Source: Apus apus
Taxonomy: Eukaryota > Chordata > Aves > Apodiformes > Apodidae
NCBI RefSeq assembly: GCF_020740795.1
Contig: NC_067282.1
Coordinates: 126,971,132-127,035,131, forward strand
DNA: 64,000 nucleotides
Direction of reading: 5' to 3'
In this document: positions 1-12,819 of the stretch, piece by piece
How the letters are laid out: each line of letters begins with the position of its first letter
Numbering within the stretch: the stretch's first letter is position 1
The notes under the pieces: model-generated
What the model saw: the letters and a program-made list of their open reading frames with translations, nothing else
The model's database searches: none
Told to the model about the DNA's origin: nothing
Translations under genes and position numbers: made by a program

Positions 1-2151
1 TAGTGTCCATAGCAGGTATTTTCTCTTTATTTCAAAAGTCAAGGAGGAAAAAAAAATAAAACCAAACTAAAACAAAAAAATCCCCCACAAATAAATAAGC
101 CCTCCTGCAAGCTTAAAGGGTAAACTTCAGATTCAGAATAAACTGGGAACAACAGCTCTTGGTTTAACCTTATTATGCTAACTGGGTACTGTTTGAGAGG
201 AAAGGTCATGGGTATCTGTGAAGTAAAGGAGTGTATTAGGAAGGCAAAAGGAAATAAGACCTGTCTTTGCAGGACATAGTAATTCCCATCATTGGAACTG
301 GAGATGAGCTAGCCAGGGGTAAGGGATTATGTGCTGTAAATCCAAACCATCCCCAGAGCCCATACAACAAATGACCCCAGAAGAAAACCACTGGATTATT
401 TTATCCTACATATGAATATCTTAGAGCATGATACACTTGGCCCGGTGCACCCAATGTCTTTGTGGTTACTATCCTCCAGTGTGAACTTACATAGATGACC
501 TGTGGAAAACCCAGTGCCAGAATATTTTTACAGGCAAGCACTTCACATGCAAACTACGTCTCCTGCATTTCAAGGGAGAATCACATTTGTTATGAAGATG
601 AGTCTGGGATCCACATTCATGATTCTGCTAGACATATGAACCCAGGTCTTAACATGACTGTTAAGCTCGGTGCATATTACACATTTTCCCACACTCTACC
701 AGTACTTTACTCCTAGACTAGCTTTATTTTTTAGTTTCTGAAGCTGATGAAAATACTACACTCCTTTTAGAGAGAGTTTCTTAACCACTTTGTGCTTTTC
801 TAACTACAAGTCAATGCAACACCCTGATTTTAGAAACAGCTATCACTGAAAATCGAAGATAGAGCAGACTTTGCATACTTCTACAGAGTCTTCACTCCAA
901 AATGACAGAGTATTTCTTTTAAAAGGTTATGCAGTGATGTCTGTATTACTAAATATAAAGTTTAAAGTATTTACTAGCAGAGCACAAGCAATTCACTATA
1001 TGTCTTTAAAACTCAGCAAGAGCTAAGGAAGCAGATGAGTGAGCACCAAAAAGGTGCAGCTAGAATTTGGAATCCATCTAAATTCATTCACCAGGGAAAG
1101 ACTGGCAGGATTTTAGAGATTCACATTTCTCCTTCACATTGCAAAAGTAAAATCAGTCTATAAGCCCATAGGTGTGCCTTTTTCAATCATGGAAATTTCT
1201 GATTCTCTTTGTCTCTCTTTCTCAAAACCTTCCTATTAAGGTTTTATATTTCTTCAGCTCTCTTTTGGCCATTTATTAAAACACTTGCAAATCAATAATA
1301 GATCAATCCACATAACATTCCCCCAAATAGGTAAATAGAATAATCTTTGGAAATAATCAGAGGAAGAACTTTTCTGTGCCCACAACATTTCTGCCAGTGG
1401 CTGAATGGGGAACAGGTGGATTGATCAGTTAGTCCTCAACAGTGACTTATTTGATGGTCTTCATACAGGTGACTCATCAGCTGCTGCTCCAGCAAAACCA
1501 GGTACATCCAGTATGGGATCTACAGTGAAGTTGTTGTGACTGGTTTAATTCCAGCAGATGCACTCTAAAGAAAAATTGCAGCAACTGTTAACTACTCCAT
1601 TTCCCTCCTGGTTCTCCTACTCCTGTAGCATTCAGCCTGTCCTACAGATCCAATGTTGCACTTAAAACCCAAACTATCATATCCTGCTATTCCAGCCCTT
1701 CAAATCATGTGTTATTGGTCATTGCCTTGTTAATTCCAATTATCACTCAAGAAACAGAACAATATCCTCATTTACTACCTAGTTTGCAGTCATAAGGAGT
1801 ATTAGGTACTGAACATACAGCATTCCGCAAAATCAGAAATTGTGACACATTTTAATAATTCCCAAAATGCTAGCTTATTTTTTTCAGTTCCCTGTAGACC
1901 AGAGAAATCAGAAATTAATTAGAATTTTAGAAGTTAAAAAATACATAACTATATAAAATATAGACTCCATTGTCTCCTCATTTAAATGGGTATGTTCTCT
2001 CTGTCCTTTATCAAAACTGAAGAAAGCCTGTAGAACATATAGAGAGGATGCAATCTAGCTGTTAAATCATGCAGTATATTAAAAATCCATAGCAAATGCA
2101 GTTTCACTCACTCAAAATACAGTAGAAACATAAAATATTTTCCCCACCTTG
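1..2151 (-). other. Possible 3' untranslated region of the unidentified minus-strand gene
   Basis: No open frame here looks coding. On the minus strand a poly(A) signal AATAAA lies at 31-26, about 25 bases before the window edge, so a long 3' UTR of the gene ending at 2152 could run to about position 1. An alternative terminal exon is also possible around 1494-1562: after a pyrimidine-rich acceptor (tttttctttag) a short phase-0 frame reads SASAGIKPVTTTSL then stop, and another frame reads FTVDPILDVPGFAGA... to a stop. Neither could be matched to a family. The UTR assignment is inference. Confidence 0.25.
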
Positions 2152-3659
2152 TCAACTATTTCTGTCAGCATAACTGCAAGAGCTGTTAACTGCAGGATAG
2201 AGGTTGTTTACTCCATGCAGCAAATGCATTTCAGGAAGCTCGCCTTCATCTAGTCGGACCACTGCAGGATCAGTTTCATACACAGTACCCTGATCAGAAA
2301 AAATATGGATAACCCTTCTGCTTAGCTTCAAATTTAAATTTTTATCCCAGAAATATGCCAGTGACTATTAGCTGCTTTAGTATTGGTGGCCATCTGTTCC
2401 CTTTCTCAGTCTCCTTCTAGCCAAATATAATTTTCCATATTTATCATGGCAAGTCAGTAATAAGAAAGACAAATATAACAGGATTGGCTGTTCTCCTTGC
2501 TGTCTCAGTCTGTTCTTTCTCACTGAGATCATGTGCTTGTGAAACCAAAAAAACACTTGAACTTGTATTTTTTCAGAATTTGTCACACCGATCTTGCTAT
2601 ACAGAGGGTAAAATCTATTCACCAAGATTGCCAGCCTGGAAAAATGAAAATAAATTAATACCTCAATGATTGATTTCCCATTGGACATTATATTTAATTT
2701 TCTGAAGATCAAACTGGCAACTTGGTCTGTGGTTCTTGTTGGCATCAGTGCAAACCTGCTCTGTCTTGTGAGATAATGAGGTTATCATTTTGGTGTGCAC
2801 AGTGAGACAGAGCTTAGCTGCCATCCTGTCTTTCTTTTTTCCCTTTCTCCTCCTTCATACAGCTAAGGAATGGCATGGTCCCTGCTGGTCTTAAATCTGT
2901 TGACAACCCAGAACTACTTTCACTCAGAAACCAGAGTAAAAAGAAGAAATATATCATCACCCACAGAAGCTATTCTAAGAGGCTGCCGCTTTTACTGATG
3001 CTCCTGGAATAAGCATCACTTTTCACAGTGTGGTCAAAGGACAAAAAGCTATTCCTTTGCATTCATGGCAGTCCAAGCAATGCCCTTGGCTAATATAACT
3101 TCTGGGATGCACCATCCTAAAAGGCACATCACTGCCACTTCCATCACTGTCCCGAACAGAATGGACGGCAGATGAGGTGTATATGCACCAATCGAGATTT
3201 ACTGCATATGACGTTGGGGTCTTAACTCTTCAGGGTGCAAGGCACAAGTACAGCAAACTTGTAGGGAAACTGGGACATTGAAACAGAAGTGTTGTTTGAA
3301 TGAAAAGGGTATCTTAGCAGTGAATTTTGCTACTTATAGTTAAATAAACCAACAAAGGTTAACCATTAAAATGCTGGCAACTTACTTATTATGAAATTCT
3401 ATACTAGGCCTAGAATATTAATTATCACTCTTAAAGGATTCTGCAGTCTTAAACTTAATGATAAAGATTACTTAACATTAAGCTTACTAATAAAGACAGT
3501 GAAAGAGTTAATAACTCTCACCCTTGCCAGGCCACAGCTGAATGGATTGTAATTCTCAAGAATTAGTCTCTCTGGCACGTGTCCCTGCTGGAGAGGAGAA
3601 GATCCAGCAACCTTCTGGGAAAGTGTACGGAAGTCCTCCCGATCAAAAATGGGCCCAGG
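2152..3659 (-). CDS. C-terminal exons of an unidentified minus-strand gene (candidate)
   Basis: Three minus-strand segments behave like consecutive coding exons. Exon A is 3659-3522 (46 codons, begins PGPIFDREDF, donor AGG|GTGAGA). Exon B is 2760-2662 (33 codons, begins SRFALMPTRT, acceptor gacag, donor GAG|GTATTA). Exon C is 2289-2152 (45 codons and a stop, begins GTVYETDPAV, acceptor ttttttctgatcag). All junctions are phase 0 and the joined 124-residue tail has no internal stop. A further upstream exon may lie at 4001-3932 (frame FAGPGLNWKD, donor CTG|GTAACA), but its start phase is not confirmed. The sequence was not recognised. By synteny with human, DYRK4 would be the next gene on this strand after RAD51AP1, but no kinase motif is visible and the tail does not resemble the human DYRK4 C-terminus as I remember it. 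Each exon alone could be open by chance; the consistent phase and splice sites are the main support. Confidence 0.38.
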
Positions 3660-4009
3660 CTTTTATAGAATAAAGCGGATTGACTGCTGTCATTTAACCA
3701 TTAGCCATAACTCCAACATCTCTCATTGGAGAATAAAAGGAAAACAGTAGAATAAAACATGAAGGCCCTGTTCCCACCAAGCAAATGCTTTTGTTTACCT
3801 GTTTGTTCTTACTTTATCTCCATTTCAGGGCTAGTTGTGGCTGGGCTTGGCTCCGTGTTCTTCAACACCAGAGCGCAGCTGGTGTTATGAACATCAACTT
3901 GGCCTCTGTTTGTATCGTTCAAGGATGTTACCAGCTCAGAGTTTGCTAGGCCATTTCCTTTCTCATGGGAGTCTTTCCAGTTCAGGCCTGGGCCTGCGAA
4001 ACTGAGAGA

Positions 4010-7000
4010 CAAAAGCAGTTGAATTATAGAGTAAAATTGAGGCAGGCGTATTGAGAGATGGAGCGTCCTGCTACAATCACTCACACTTTTCCATTTTCCC
4101 AAGCTTAGCAACTCTCTAGTCAACAAATCCTCCCCAGTATTACACCTCACGTACAAGAGAAACTTCTCATTCTTTAGCCAAATAACCACACAGAATGTCT
4201 TGCCAGCAGGGCAGGTTCAGCCCTGGGAATGCATGGAGATGTCATGTGCCGGAATACAAATAAAACAGCACAAACATGCATCAAGTATATTGAAGTTAGA
4301 TCACTCCCACACAAACATGCACAGAGAACCAGGCATCTGTGAGCACACACAGCTAGTTACACTTCACCTCTTGTATCCCGCTTAGCACAAGCACATCATG
4401 TTCATCAATTAGGCTCAGCATCATTGCAAAACCATCCCTTGAGGCTCTACAAGGTGCATAATTTACTTTCTTTTTCTTTCTTTTTTTTTTTTTGCCGTTC
4501 TCAAAGACATAGACATAGCTTTAGCTCTCCTACTATAAACATAAGCTGTCTAATTAAGGTAATTCAAAGGTAATTCAGAGTTTTCAATGAGAAATGCTCC
4601 CAAGCATTTTCTCTTAGCCCTCAAAACTACTTGTAATCTTGGAATGATTGTTTCTAGCTAGTCCTGTGTCTGCTTAAAATTTAATCCTCTACGAGCCCTG
4701 ACAGCCTTTTAGATATTTCATCAGCAAAACAAATGCTCACAGAAGGAACAGCTTCAGCTTGGAGTATTAAGGGAACAGACTTCAGTGATCTTTTATTCAG
4801 TATGATGTAATCTATTTTTGTACTCCTGACAGGCTCCATGGAAGAATATTTAGTCTCCATTACTTTTCTTCTAAGAATGATAAAGTGTGATTCATGTTTC
4901 ATAAAGAGCAGAAAAATGCACTCAAAATCTTTGTCAAAGTAAGGGAAAGATTTTAAAAAGCAGAAGTGCAACACAAGCCTAATGACAAAAAAGACATAGT
5001 TTGTTTGGAATAAAAAAGATAAAAGAAATCTTCAAACCTGCTTTTTGTAAAAAACTAAAATGAATACAAGTTAAATTTCATACTTTTTATGTTAAAAAAT
5101 CATTTTACAAACACAAATATTATTCTTTTTTCAAAATGTGTTCATGCAAAAAAAATGTTCAGGACCAGAGAGACATTGAAATAATATTCTCTCCTTATTC
5201 AATTTTTATTATGTTTTGAAATTAAAAAAAAAAAAAAATATGGGAGGGAATGAAAGAGGAGGGTGAGAAAAAAAAAAAAAAAGATGACAAAAGATAAATG
5301 CCAGGGAGTCGAAACCCCAAACTGTTTTAATTAAAACAAAACAAAAACAAACAAAAGACAAAAACAAACCAACCAAAGAAACAAATAATAAAATCTGAAG
5401 AGCATAACTTTTCTTCCAAAACAAACAGAATCTCAAAGCTTGAGAAAGATTTTAGAGAATCAGTGAAGAGTTTGTTCCACATGGCAATAAACAATAAATG
5501 GAAAGGCTTGCACTATGAAGATTATCATTAACAAATTCCACCTTTGCCTTCATATCCTGCTCCATTTTACATCAGTGAAGTGTTCTTCTGTTTCCAGAAG
5601 TCACAATGAAAGGAGGTAAGGAAAGTGATGAATAATGGAGAAACTGTATGAAAACAAATTTTGTAACTTCTAGTGGAAGATGGATTATCCCCCAGATTCT
5701 TACCCACAGTCACTAAGAACTGAGCAAGTCAACAAGGGAAATGTGAGCTTTCATTCAAGCATTTAGAAACTTGTCATGACTCCTCTAGTTTATTAAAAAA
5801 ACAGCACTTATGAACCTGACAATCTAAAGGTGCCAAATAACTGATCATTTTAGTGTAGGTTGCAGTACATGCCAAATTAATTTGCAAGTGTCAGGAGGGG
5901 GAAAACTGACTGTGTTCGGGTACTTGAAAAAGTTAAATTTATTTGAGAGGAAAGGACAGACAGCTAAATGAATTTGCAAATGCTCCTTTTGGAGCTCAAC
6001 AAGTGCCAGTAAACAGCAGTGACTTCACGTTATTATACTATTAGTGGAAATCCTATTGACATTTGGAAAATACATTAGGAAGTCCTGAGCCTGTGTGTAA
6101 ATTTAACTTGTACCTCCTGCAAGGGCACTTGTGGAAAATTGAATGGAAATGTATCACAAATGGGAGTTGGAGTGGGGCACAGTCCAGATCTCCCCATTTC
6201 CCAGCATGCATCTTCCAACCAGGCACGTCCTTCCCCAGACCTGCTCCTGGCAGCACTGTGTTTGGCAAAAGGCAGAGTGAGCAAGCCTGGAAGACCTCCT
6301 TGATTCACCTCTGTGTTGATGTTCTTCATTGGCTGACTGGCCTAAAAAGATACTTCTCAGTGCCTGGACGCTATGGGAAATTCCTGGGATTTAGGCTGCA
6401 GTCTGCATTTCACCTGCTGTTATTAATCCAAGCAGTCAACCGTGATCTGAATAGCATGTGAGTATGGCAACACCTCTGTGGGGGTGACCTGAGTTAATTA
6501 TCAGTCTGAGGCAGTGATTCAGTAGCTTATTTCAGAACACAGATAATTTGAAGTATGGAAGTGGTTCTTTGTACTTCAACGGTGAGTGCTTAACATCTTT
6601 GCTAGATCCAGGTACTGACACAATCTCAGTAAATATGCTGAATTTTAATACATTAACATCACTGTATTAAAGATAGATGTACCAAAAAGGCCCTAAGAAT
6701 ATTTCCTACTGCGAATTCAAATAAAAGATTTTAAGTATATAATTTGCCTTGCTTTCTCTTTGGAGAGGAGGAACGTGTTAGAAATCATGCCCTGGTGGCA
6801 TTCCAAGTAACTTCCCTATTGTTTGGGGGAAACATTTCAATATTTAGTATTTTAATAATGCTTCAGGTACATTATACATTATATATATACATATACAAAT
6901 TATATATACATATATATATACATATACATTATAAAAATACACAGAATATTAGGGAGAATCAAAGAAGAACTAATTTGTTAACCATTACATATTATCATAC

Positions 7001-10000
7001 AGAGAACAACTAGGGTTGAAGTAGATTACCTCAACAAGTGTCTTCCAACTTAAGCACTTCAGTGACTTTAATATTTCAGTATCACTGCTGACTATACACA
7101 CAGAAGTTGTGCTGACTTGTCTTCTTAATGATGTTACCACAGTCATGTCTCACACTTTGGACAATAACACTTATCTTCTTACCCTGTGTCAAAGACACCC
7201 TGTACATGTGAAACTACAGAGTGTACAATAATGAAATCAAAAGAGTAGTAAATCCTATCACAGGTTAACAAAATAATTTTTTTTTCTCATAAATCCTTTT
7301 TCTCTTACAGAGAGATGCACAGAAAACATGATTAGTGGACAGAGGAGGTACCACAGTGCTGGTTAACATGTCTCAGGAATGATAGGGATCAAAATTTGGG
7401 AGTTAGGCACAGTTCCCACTTAGGAACAGGCTGGCTGTGATGTGTGGAGGACAGAATGCTTCACATCACTTCACTAACACCTTTTCCCACTCTCTCAGGA
7501 GCAGCTGGAAAAATATGACTCCAAATTTCTTTGGCAAGAAAAATGAATCAAAGCAAATGAAAAAAAAAGAGAAGGAAGAAGGAGCTGATCTCAAGGGAGA
7601 CAAACTTGCTTATGCTCAGAAGTGTACACAGTTCAGCACAGTTCAGAAGCATACACAGAGAAAATACACTCTATTATTACTTATTATTACAACCTCACTG
7701 GGACCAATGAAGATACATAGCACAGGGGTGAGAAATGAGGAGAATCAGATTTTCATTATACAATCACATCCGGAAGAGGTGGAATATCTATTCCATATAG
7801 ACCATGACTTTTCTTTAAAACGTTGTTTCAAAGCTATTCAGTGCTATATCTGTATCTTGCCAATGTAGATGTTCCCAGGAACTCTGGCAGCTCTCCACGT
7901 TTCAGTTCCTCTGCAAGCAGCCTAAATTCAGCCAGCTCTTAGCGAAAATATCACATCTGCCTTGGCTTTATGGGCATGCCTTCCCCTTCCTAGAGAAGGC
8001 TATGGGCCATGGTGTCTGCCCAACACTGGCTGCAGGGACCTCTCGTTATTGTTCGGGAAACCCCAGCACGGTGTTGTACACTGATAGAGGGTCCTTGAAA
8101 GGCTGGAAGGGTCAGTATTCCTGCCCACTTCCTGTCACAATCTATGAAAGCCAAGAGAGCCAGAAGCTGATCCTTTCTCCCTTCCTGCTCCTTTCCCCCT
8201 GTCAGGGCTGCTGCTGGTTCCTTCAGTTTCCCATGTGCTTGCTCCAGAATCCAACTGCATCGGGTGCTGGGAGGAGCCGTGGGTCTCTCCCCTGGAGCAG
8301 CCCTGCTTGTCCCATATCCCTGCCATCATCAAGATCGGTTTTGTATATAAATACTTACCTGATATTTCCCCACGTTTTACCCTTTTTCCTTGTGTTATAG
8401 CAAATTTTTTTCTAGTTTAAATTTCCAAAGTTTAAGTCTTAACTTCTTTATTCCTCTTCTATCTTCCCTTGGGAGGGTGGATGGGGGTGACAGCAATTCT
8501 GTCATCTGTTTTTTTGGGGTTTACCTTTAATATTTAAAGCAGAACACCTGTAACAAGGGCAGATGGAATGGGTGAGGGCAGGCAGGCAAGGGCAAGGAGT
8601 GCTAAGACCCATCCACGTGACAGGAAAATGAGCTCCAAAGTGTTCACTTCAGGATCTTTTTCTCAAGCATACCAGCTGGTCTGCCTCTTCAAAACCTCCA
8701 ATGGCTCCATGGTTACTTTTGCACAGCCATGTGAATACAGCCAAAGAGAGCATCTTTTACAAGAGATTTGAATTCTACCTAAAACCACTAAAGAACTAGG
8801 TCGTTGTTGTTGTTGTTATTATTATTATTCTGCTAGGTCTTCATATACATGGGCACAGAGCTTCAGTATTCATCATGTCCTAATGAAAATCGATGCCTTT
8901 TATGTAAGATGTGACTAAATTAAATGAATGCTGAAGTAGTCAAGGACAAGTAGAATAATTCTAATGGCTACAGATTATATAAAACTCTCATACAACCTTT
9001 ATATAACCTTTACATATAAAGTTTAATGTTCCAATATCTGTTAAAGCCAGAGTTACACATAATCAAGCACACTATACACTGGATGCAGTGATTGTCATCA
9101 ATTTCAATAGAATTTCTATGGATGAGGTGCTCTAGTCTTTTACTGTATTTCCAAAACTGCTTAGAAGATTTCAGAATGCAATAATTTCCTTTGGAGCTCT
9201 CCAGGTTATGGGATTTAAATAGGGGGTCTGGGAAATAAAGCAGGTTACCAAAATTGTTCATGCTGAAGTTTGAAAACTTATAACAAAGCATAACTAAGTG
9301 TGATTTGTCACTGTAAATGGGGAAATAAGAAAATCTGATTTTTCAACTAATAATCCTTAAGGGCATTTTAACAAAAGTCTTAGGACACTACTGCAGGAAG
9401 CAAGAAACTCTGCACCTTTAATTGGTGTAATTCTATTGTCTCGCTACATTTGAGACCAAAACAGTTTTCATTGTCAAAGGCACTTTTGTCCTCTTGCCAT
9501 AACCTGATTAAACAAAGGCATATTTCATGCTCAGCCAAACTCTTCTACATTGAAGAGGAGGCTCGGCCACCCTAAAAGGCAACTATTCCATTCAGTTGGC
9601 TCCCTCTTAAACACAGATACCCCAGCATGCCAGTAGAAATTACCCATCTTGTTAAAAAAAAAAAACAACCAAGTGCAAAATATCACAGATCTCTACATAA
9701 GATCGCAGGTCTCTACATGTCAAACAGTGAGCACACAACAATGCCTTGTTTTCAGTTTTGCCTAGGGTATCCACCATTGATCAGCCCAGAATTGGTCCAT
9801 TCAGTGAATTCTGCTGGGCTTTTCCAAGATCACCAGGAAATAATTTATTAAAAAATAAAAAAATAAATTACTATATTTGTTATTACAGGGTATTATCCTC
9901 GAAAGACCTAGCTAAAAGCCTCCTGAACCAAGGCTGATCACCAATTAGTTGGCTGTGAAGCAAACTTCAAAATTCTGGACTTGGTAACCTAAATCATGTT

Positions 10001-10420
10001 GTTCTTAAGAATGAGTTTCCTGAATTGAGTTGGTTGAAATTCAGTGTCATGTTCTCACACCACATCATGTCCTATTGGGATGTGTTATCACAGATAAAAT
10101 GCCAAATGCAGAAGAAACTGTAAATATCCAACACTGCTATTGTCTGCTCTCCCCCATCATGGGTTTAATTAACACACACGTCAAAAAACATGACTCTCTC
10201 ATACACCAAACTGACATTTAGAATTAATAGCAGCACTCTGGATAGGTCCTGACTGAGAGCAACTGAGAACAAGGAAATGTCCCAGGTGCCTCTCCATGCA
10301 TTCTGAGACAGACTGCAGCAGGAGCACCGTAGTTTCATGAGCATTTTCAACCAGCAGTGTGGGTAGAAAGGGGCTGTAAGGGTTATGCCCCTTACTACAA
10401 AAAAAGATATGTCTCACATA
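4010..10420. other. Non-coding stretch, no gene recognised
   Basis: AT-rich DNA with short chance frames on both strands, none showing a known domain. It contains A-runs at about 5223-5239 and 5267-5282, a mixed TA/TATAC repeat at 6874-6932 and a short TTG/TTA triplet repeat at about 8804-8830. A moderately GC-rich patch at 8000-8340 is open on both strands without recognisable similarity. Further exons of the unidentified minus-strand gene could be hidden here. Confidence 0.5.
6874..6932. repeat. (TA)n / TATAC-rich microsatellite
   Basis: Alternating TA and ATATAC units with a few interruptions, read directly from the sequence. Confidence 0.85.
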
Positions 10421-10429
10421 AAACTATTT

Positions 10430-10952
10430 CAACGTATAAGGGCGACTAAATGGCCATCATTCCTGCACGGTGCCTCTGGCACCCGGAACCGTCCAGACTC
10501 GAGACGCTGGCTCCTTGCTGAAGGGGTCTGTCTACCCCCCTTCCTGTGGGTGGTCTGTTCTGCCCCGGGACTCAGGATTGACTGGGACAGGGCTGGCGTG
10601 CAGATGGGATAATGCACGGGGCATCTGGAACTCACTGTAACCTAAAGAGAAGTCACCGGACAGCACGGGACGGGGGGCTTCTGCCTCTGTGAAAAAGGAG
10701 AGTGGAACTCACCGGTAGCCTAGGAGCCCACTATTGCACTGCGGCCTGCCAGATCTTCGCGGGATCCCAGGGGCGGAGTAAAGGCTGAAATCTCACTGTT
10801 CTTTCAAGAACAGAGAGCTGAGACCCCTGCCTGCAGCCGAGGGCAGCGCCGGGCAGAGCCAGGAGCAGCAGCAGCAGCAGCAGCCCCGCAGCAGCAGCAG
10901 CCCCGCAGCAGCAGCAGCAGCCCCGCAGCAGCCCCGCAGCAGCAGCAGCCCC

Positions 10953-10988
<36 letters not shown>

Positions 10989-11250
10989 CCGCAGCAGCCC
11001 CGCAGCAGCAGCAGCCGTAGCCGAGCCGAGCCCAGCGCCGGGCCCAGCCGGGACCGCCGCCCCTCGGGAGCCCCGCGGAGCGTGTCTGTGCCCTCCAGCC
11101 CAGGAGCCGCCGCTGCTGCCACCTGCAACGCCTAAGAGCCCCATCCGCAAGCCTTCGCTGCTTTTCTCCCTCTACAGAATTCGCTCCCCATACTCACACG
11201 CACAACGGCGACCCCAACGGGGGGGAACTGCGACGCGTTGTAAATCGCCT
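10430..11250. promoter_or_regulatory. GC-rich, CpG-containing island
   Basis: An isolated GC-rich block in AT-rich surroundings, with many CG dinucleotides and a CAG/CCCCG repeat in its centre. On the minus strand, TATA-like sequences (TTTATACG near 11360 and CTTTATAAAC near 11335) precede a 139-codon frame beginning at 11150. It could be the promoter and first exon of the minus-strand gene whose end is seen at 2-4 kb, or part of an old retroviral LTR and leader: a segment at about 11206-11222 (GGCGACCCCAACG) loosely resembles a tRNA-Trp-type primer binding site. Neither reading is established. Confidence 0.35.
10862..11015. repeat. Interrupted CAG repeat with CCCCG spacers
   Basis: Runs of 2 to about 11 CAG units separated by CCCCG blocks. 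Because the CCCCG spacers plus CAG runs shift register, every frame is open: the plus strand reads Gln, Ser or Ala runs and the minus strand reads Leu, Ala or Cys runs. The pattern suggests a minisatellite with a short unit made of CAG triplets plus CCCCG. Whether it is translated is unknown. Confidence 0.85.
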
Positions 11251-11259
11251 CCTTTTAAC

Positions 11260-12480
11260 ATAATCTTCTTAATAACAATCTTCACCTCGTCAGTGGCTTG
11301 TACTATAGTTATATATTTGTACATCTCTGTTTTGTTTATAAAGTATCAACACGTATAAACCCTCCCACTCCGTGTCCTCATTCCCTTTTTGAGCAGAGGT
11401 GCGTACTGCTCGTGGGGTAGGGGGGGTCGGCTTCGGCAGGTACCAACTAAAACCTAAGGGGGAGGGGTTGTTCCGTTGTTAAACCCTTAGAGGAGCTAGG
11501 GGAGCAGGATGGGAAGTCCGCTTCTCCCTTTGCTATTTATTCTTAATCCTCATCTGTCCCCTTCTTCACGCCAGCACACACGTTCATTAAGTCCCACAAT
11601 AAACTGGGTCAAAAAAGAACGGGTTAAAATTAAACCAGCAAAGCAAACTCAAACTTAGTTTTAACCTGCATCAGTCTTCTTCCAGTTCACCGTCCTGTGG
11701 CAGAAATGTTCCCTGAAATTAAAGACAATTGGTCAGGGCAGCAAGGGTCATGGAGGTATTTGAGTGACTTTTTCAGCAGCGGCTGTCAGTTTATGCTTCC
11801 TTGCCACGCTGATGGAGCCACTTTCTTGGCAACACCTCTGTTGTGCTTTGACTGCCATTACTGTCTGATGTTAAACTGGGAGTTTAGAAATATCTCAGTA
11901 AGCTGCAGCCTCTTTTGCTGGTATTTTTAAAAGTGGCATAATGGATATTTTCAATTCCTAAATGCTTGTGGTCTCCAAAGCAGCCATAGCAGGTGAGAAA
12001 GACAGATGTCATGAGAAAATAAATAAATAAAAAAATATATATACTGTTTAATAGCTAGTGAATAACTCTTACCCGTTAATTCTGTGTCCACCTAAAACCT
12101 TTCACCCCTATATTATTTTAAAATGGACTTTTATTAAATATTGAAATGCTATCTCTCTTGTGAATACATTTGGAAGCAATAAAAGCTTGTGTCCTTTGTC
12201 TGTAGATCTGTGATGCCCAGCATGTATTAGCTGAAGTTAAAACTCTTAATTCTTACTTAATTTTGAAATGACTATACATCATGTTGTATATAGCAGGAAC
12301 TTGTTTAGCTTCTTGTTTCTTAAGGTTTTTTCCTTTCTTGTTCCATAAGACTTAGCTATTCACTAGGAAGGTCCACACAAGCATTAGTATTTCCAGCAAT
12401 CAGTTCACTGGATGACTAAATTAACAGATCTAAATCTGTGCCTAAATGCTAACGCTAATTAAAATAATAACTGTCAACAC
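11260..12480. other. Non-coding stretch after the GC-rich island
   Basis: The GC content falls gradually from about 11560 onward. No exon or RNA gene was recognised. The polyadenylation-like AATAAA words on the plus strand (for example near 11598) have no gene attached to them. Confidence 0.4.
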
Positions 12481-12484
12481 TCAA

Positions 12485-12815
12485 GCAGAGGCTATTAGTC
12501 TAAAGAAAAGGAGGCTGAAAGGACATGGTAGAGAAGTAGGTGCTGGTCTCTTCTCATAAATAAATAGTGATAGCACAAGAGGGAACAGCCTAAAGCTGCA
12601 CCAGCAGAGGTTTAGGCTGAACATTAGGAAAAATATTTTCTCTGGAAGGGTTGTCAGGCATTGGAATAGGCTGTCCAGAGGGGTGGTTGTGTCACTGATG
12701 TGTTTAAAAGTCATCTAGATGTGGTGCTTGTGGCTATAGGTTAGGGCTGAACATTGCAGAGTAGGGTTGGACTTGATCTTAAAAGTCTTTTCCAACCTAA
12801 ATGATTCAGTGATTC
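12485..12815 (+). mobile_element. CR1 LINE, 3' end fragment
   Basis: The plus strand carries the typical 3' part of avian CR1: a 'gaggtttaggctgaacattaggaaaaat' type block, 'ttggaataggctgtccagag', and the tail 'gggttggacttgatctt' followed by 'ccaacctaaatgattc'. It is truncated at the 5' side, has no open frame and is diverged, so it is a dead copy. Confidence 0.85.
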
Positions 12816-12819
12816 TGTT

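Noticed and set aside
4681-4974. 97-codon minus frame containing STKIDYIILNKRSLKSV, faintly like a LINE endonuclease
   Set aside because: The resemblance is limited to a few residues, and no other part of such an element is found nearby.
7437-7868. 143-codon plus-strand frame with a lysine-rich segment
   Set aside because: Low-complexity composition and no similarity seen; open by chance.
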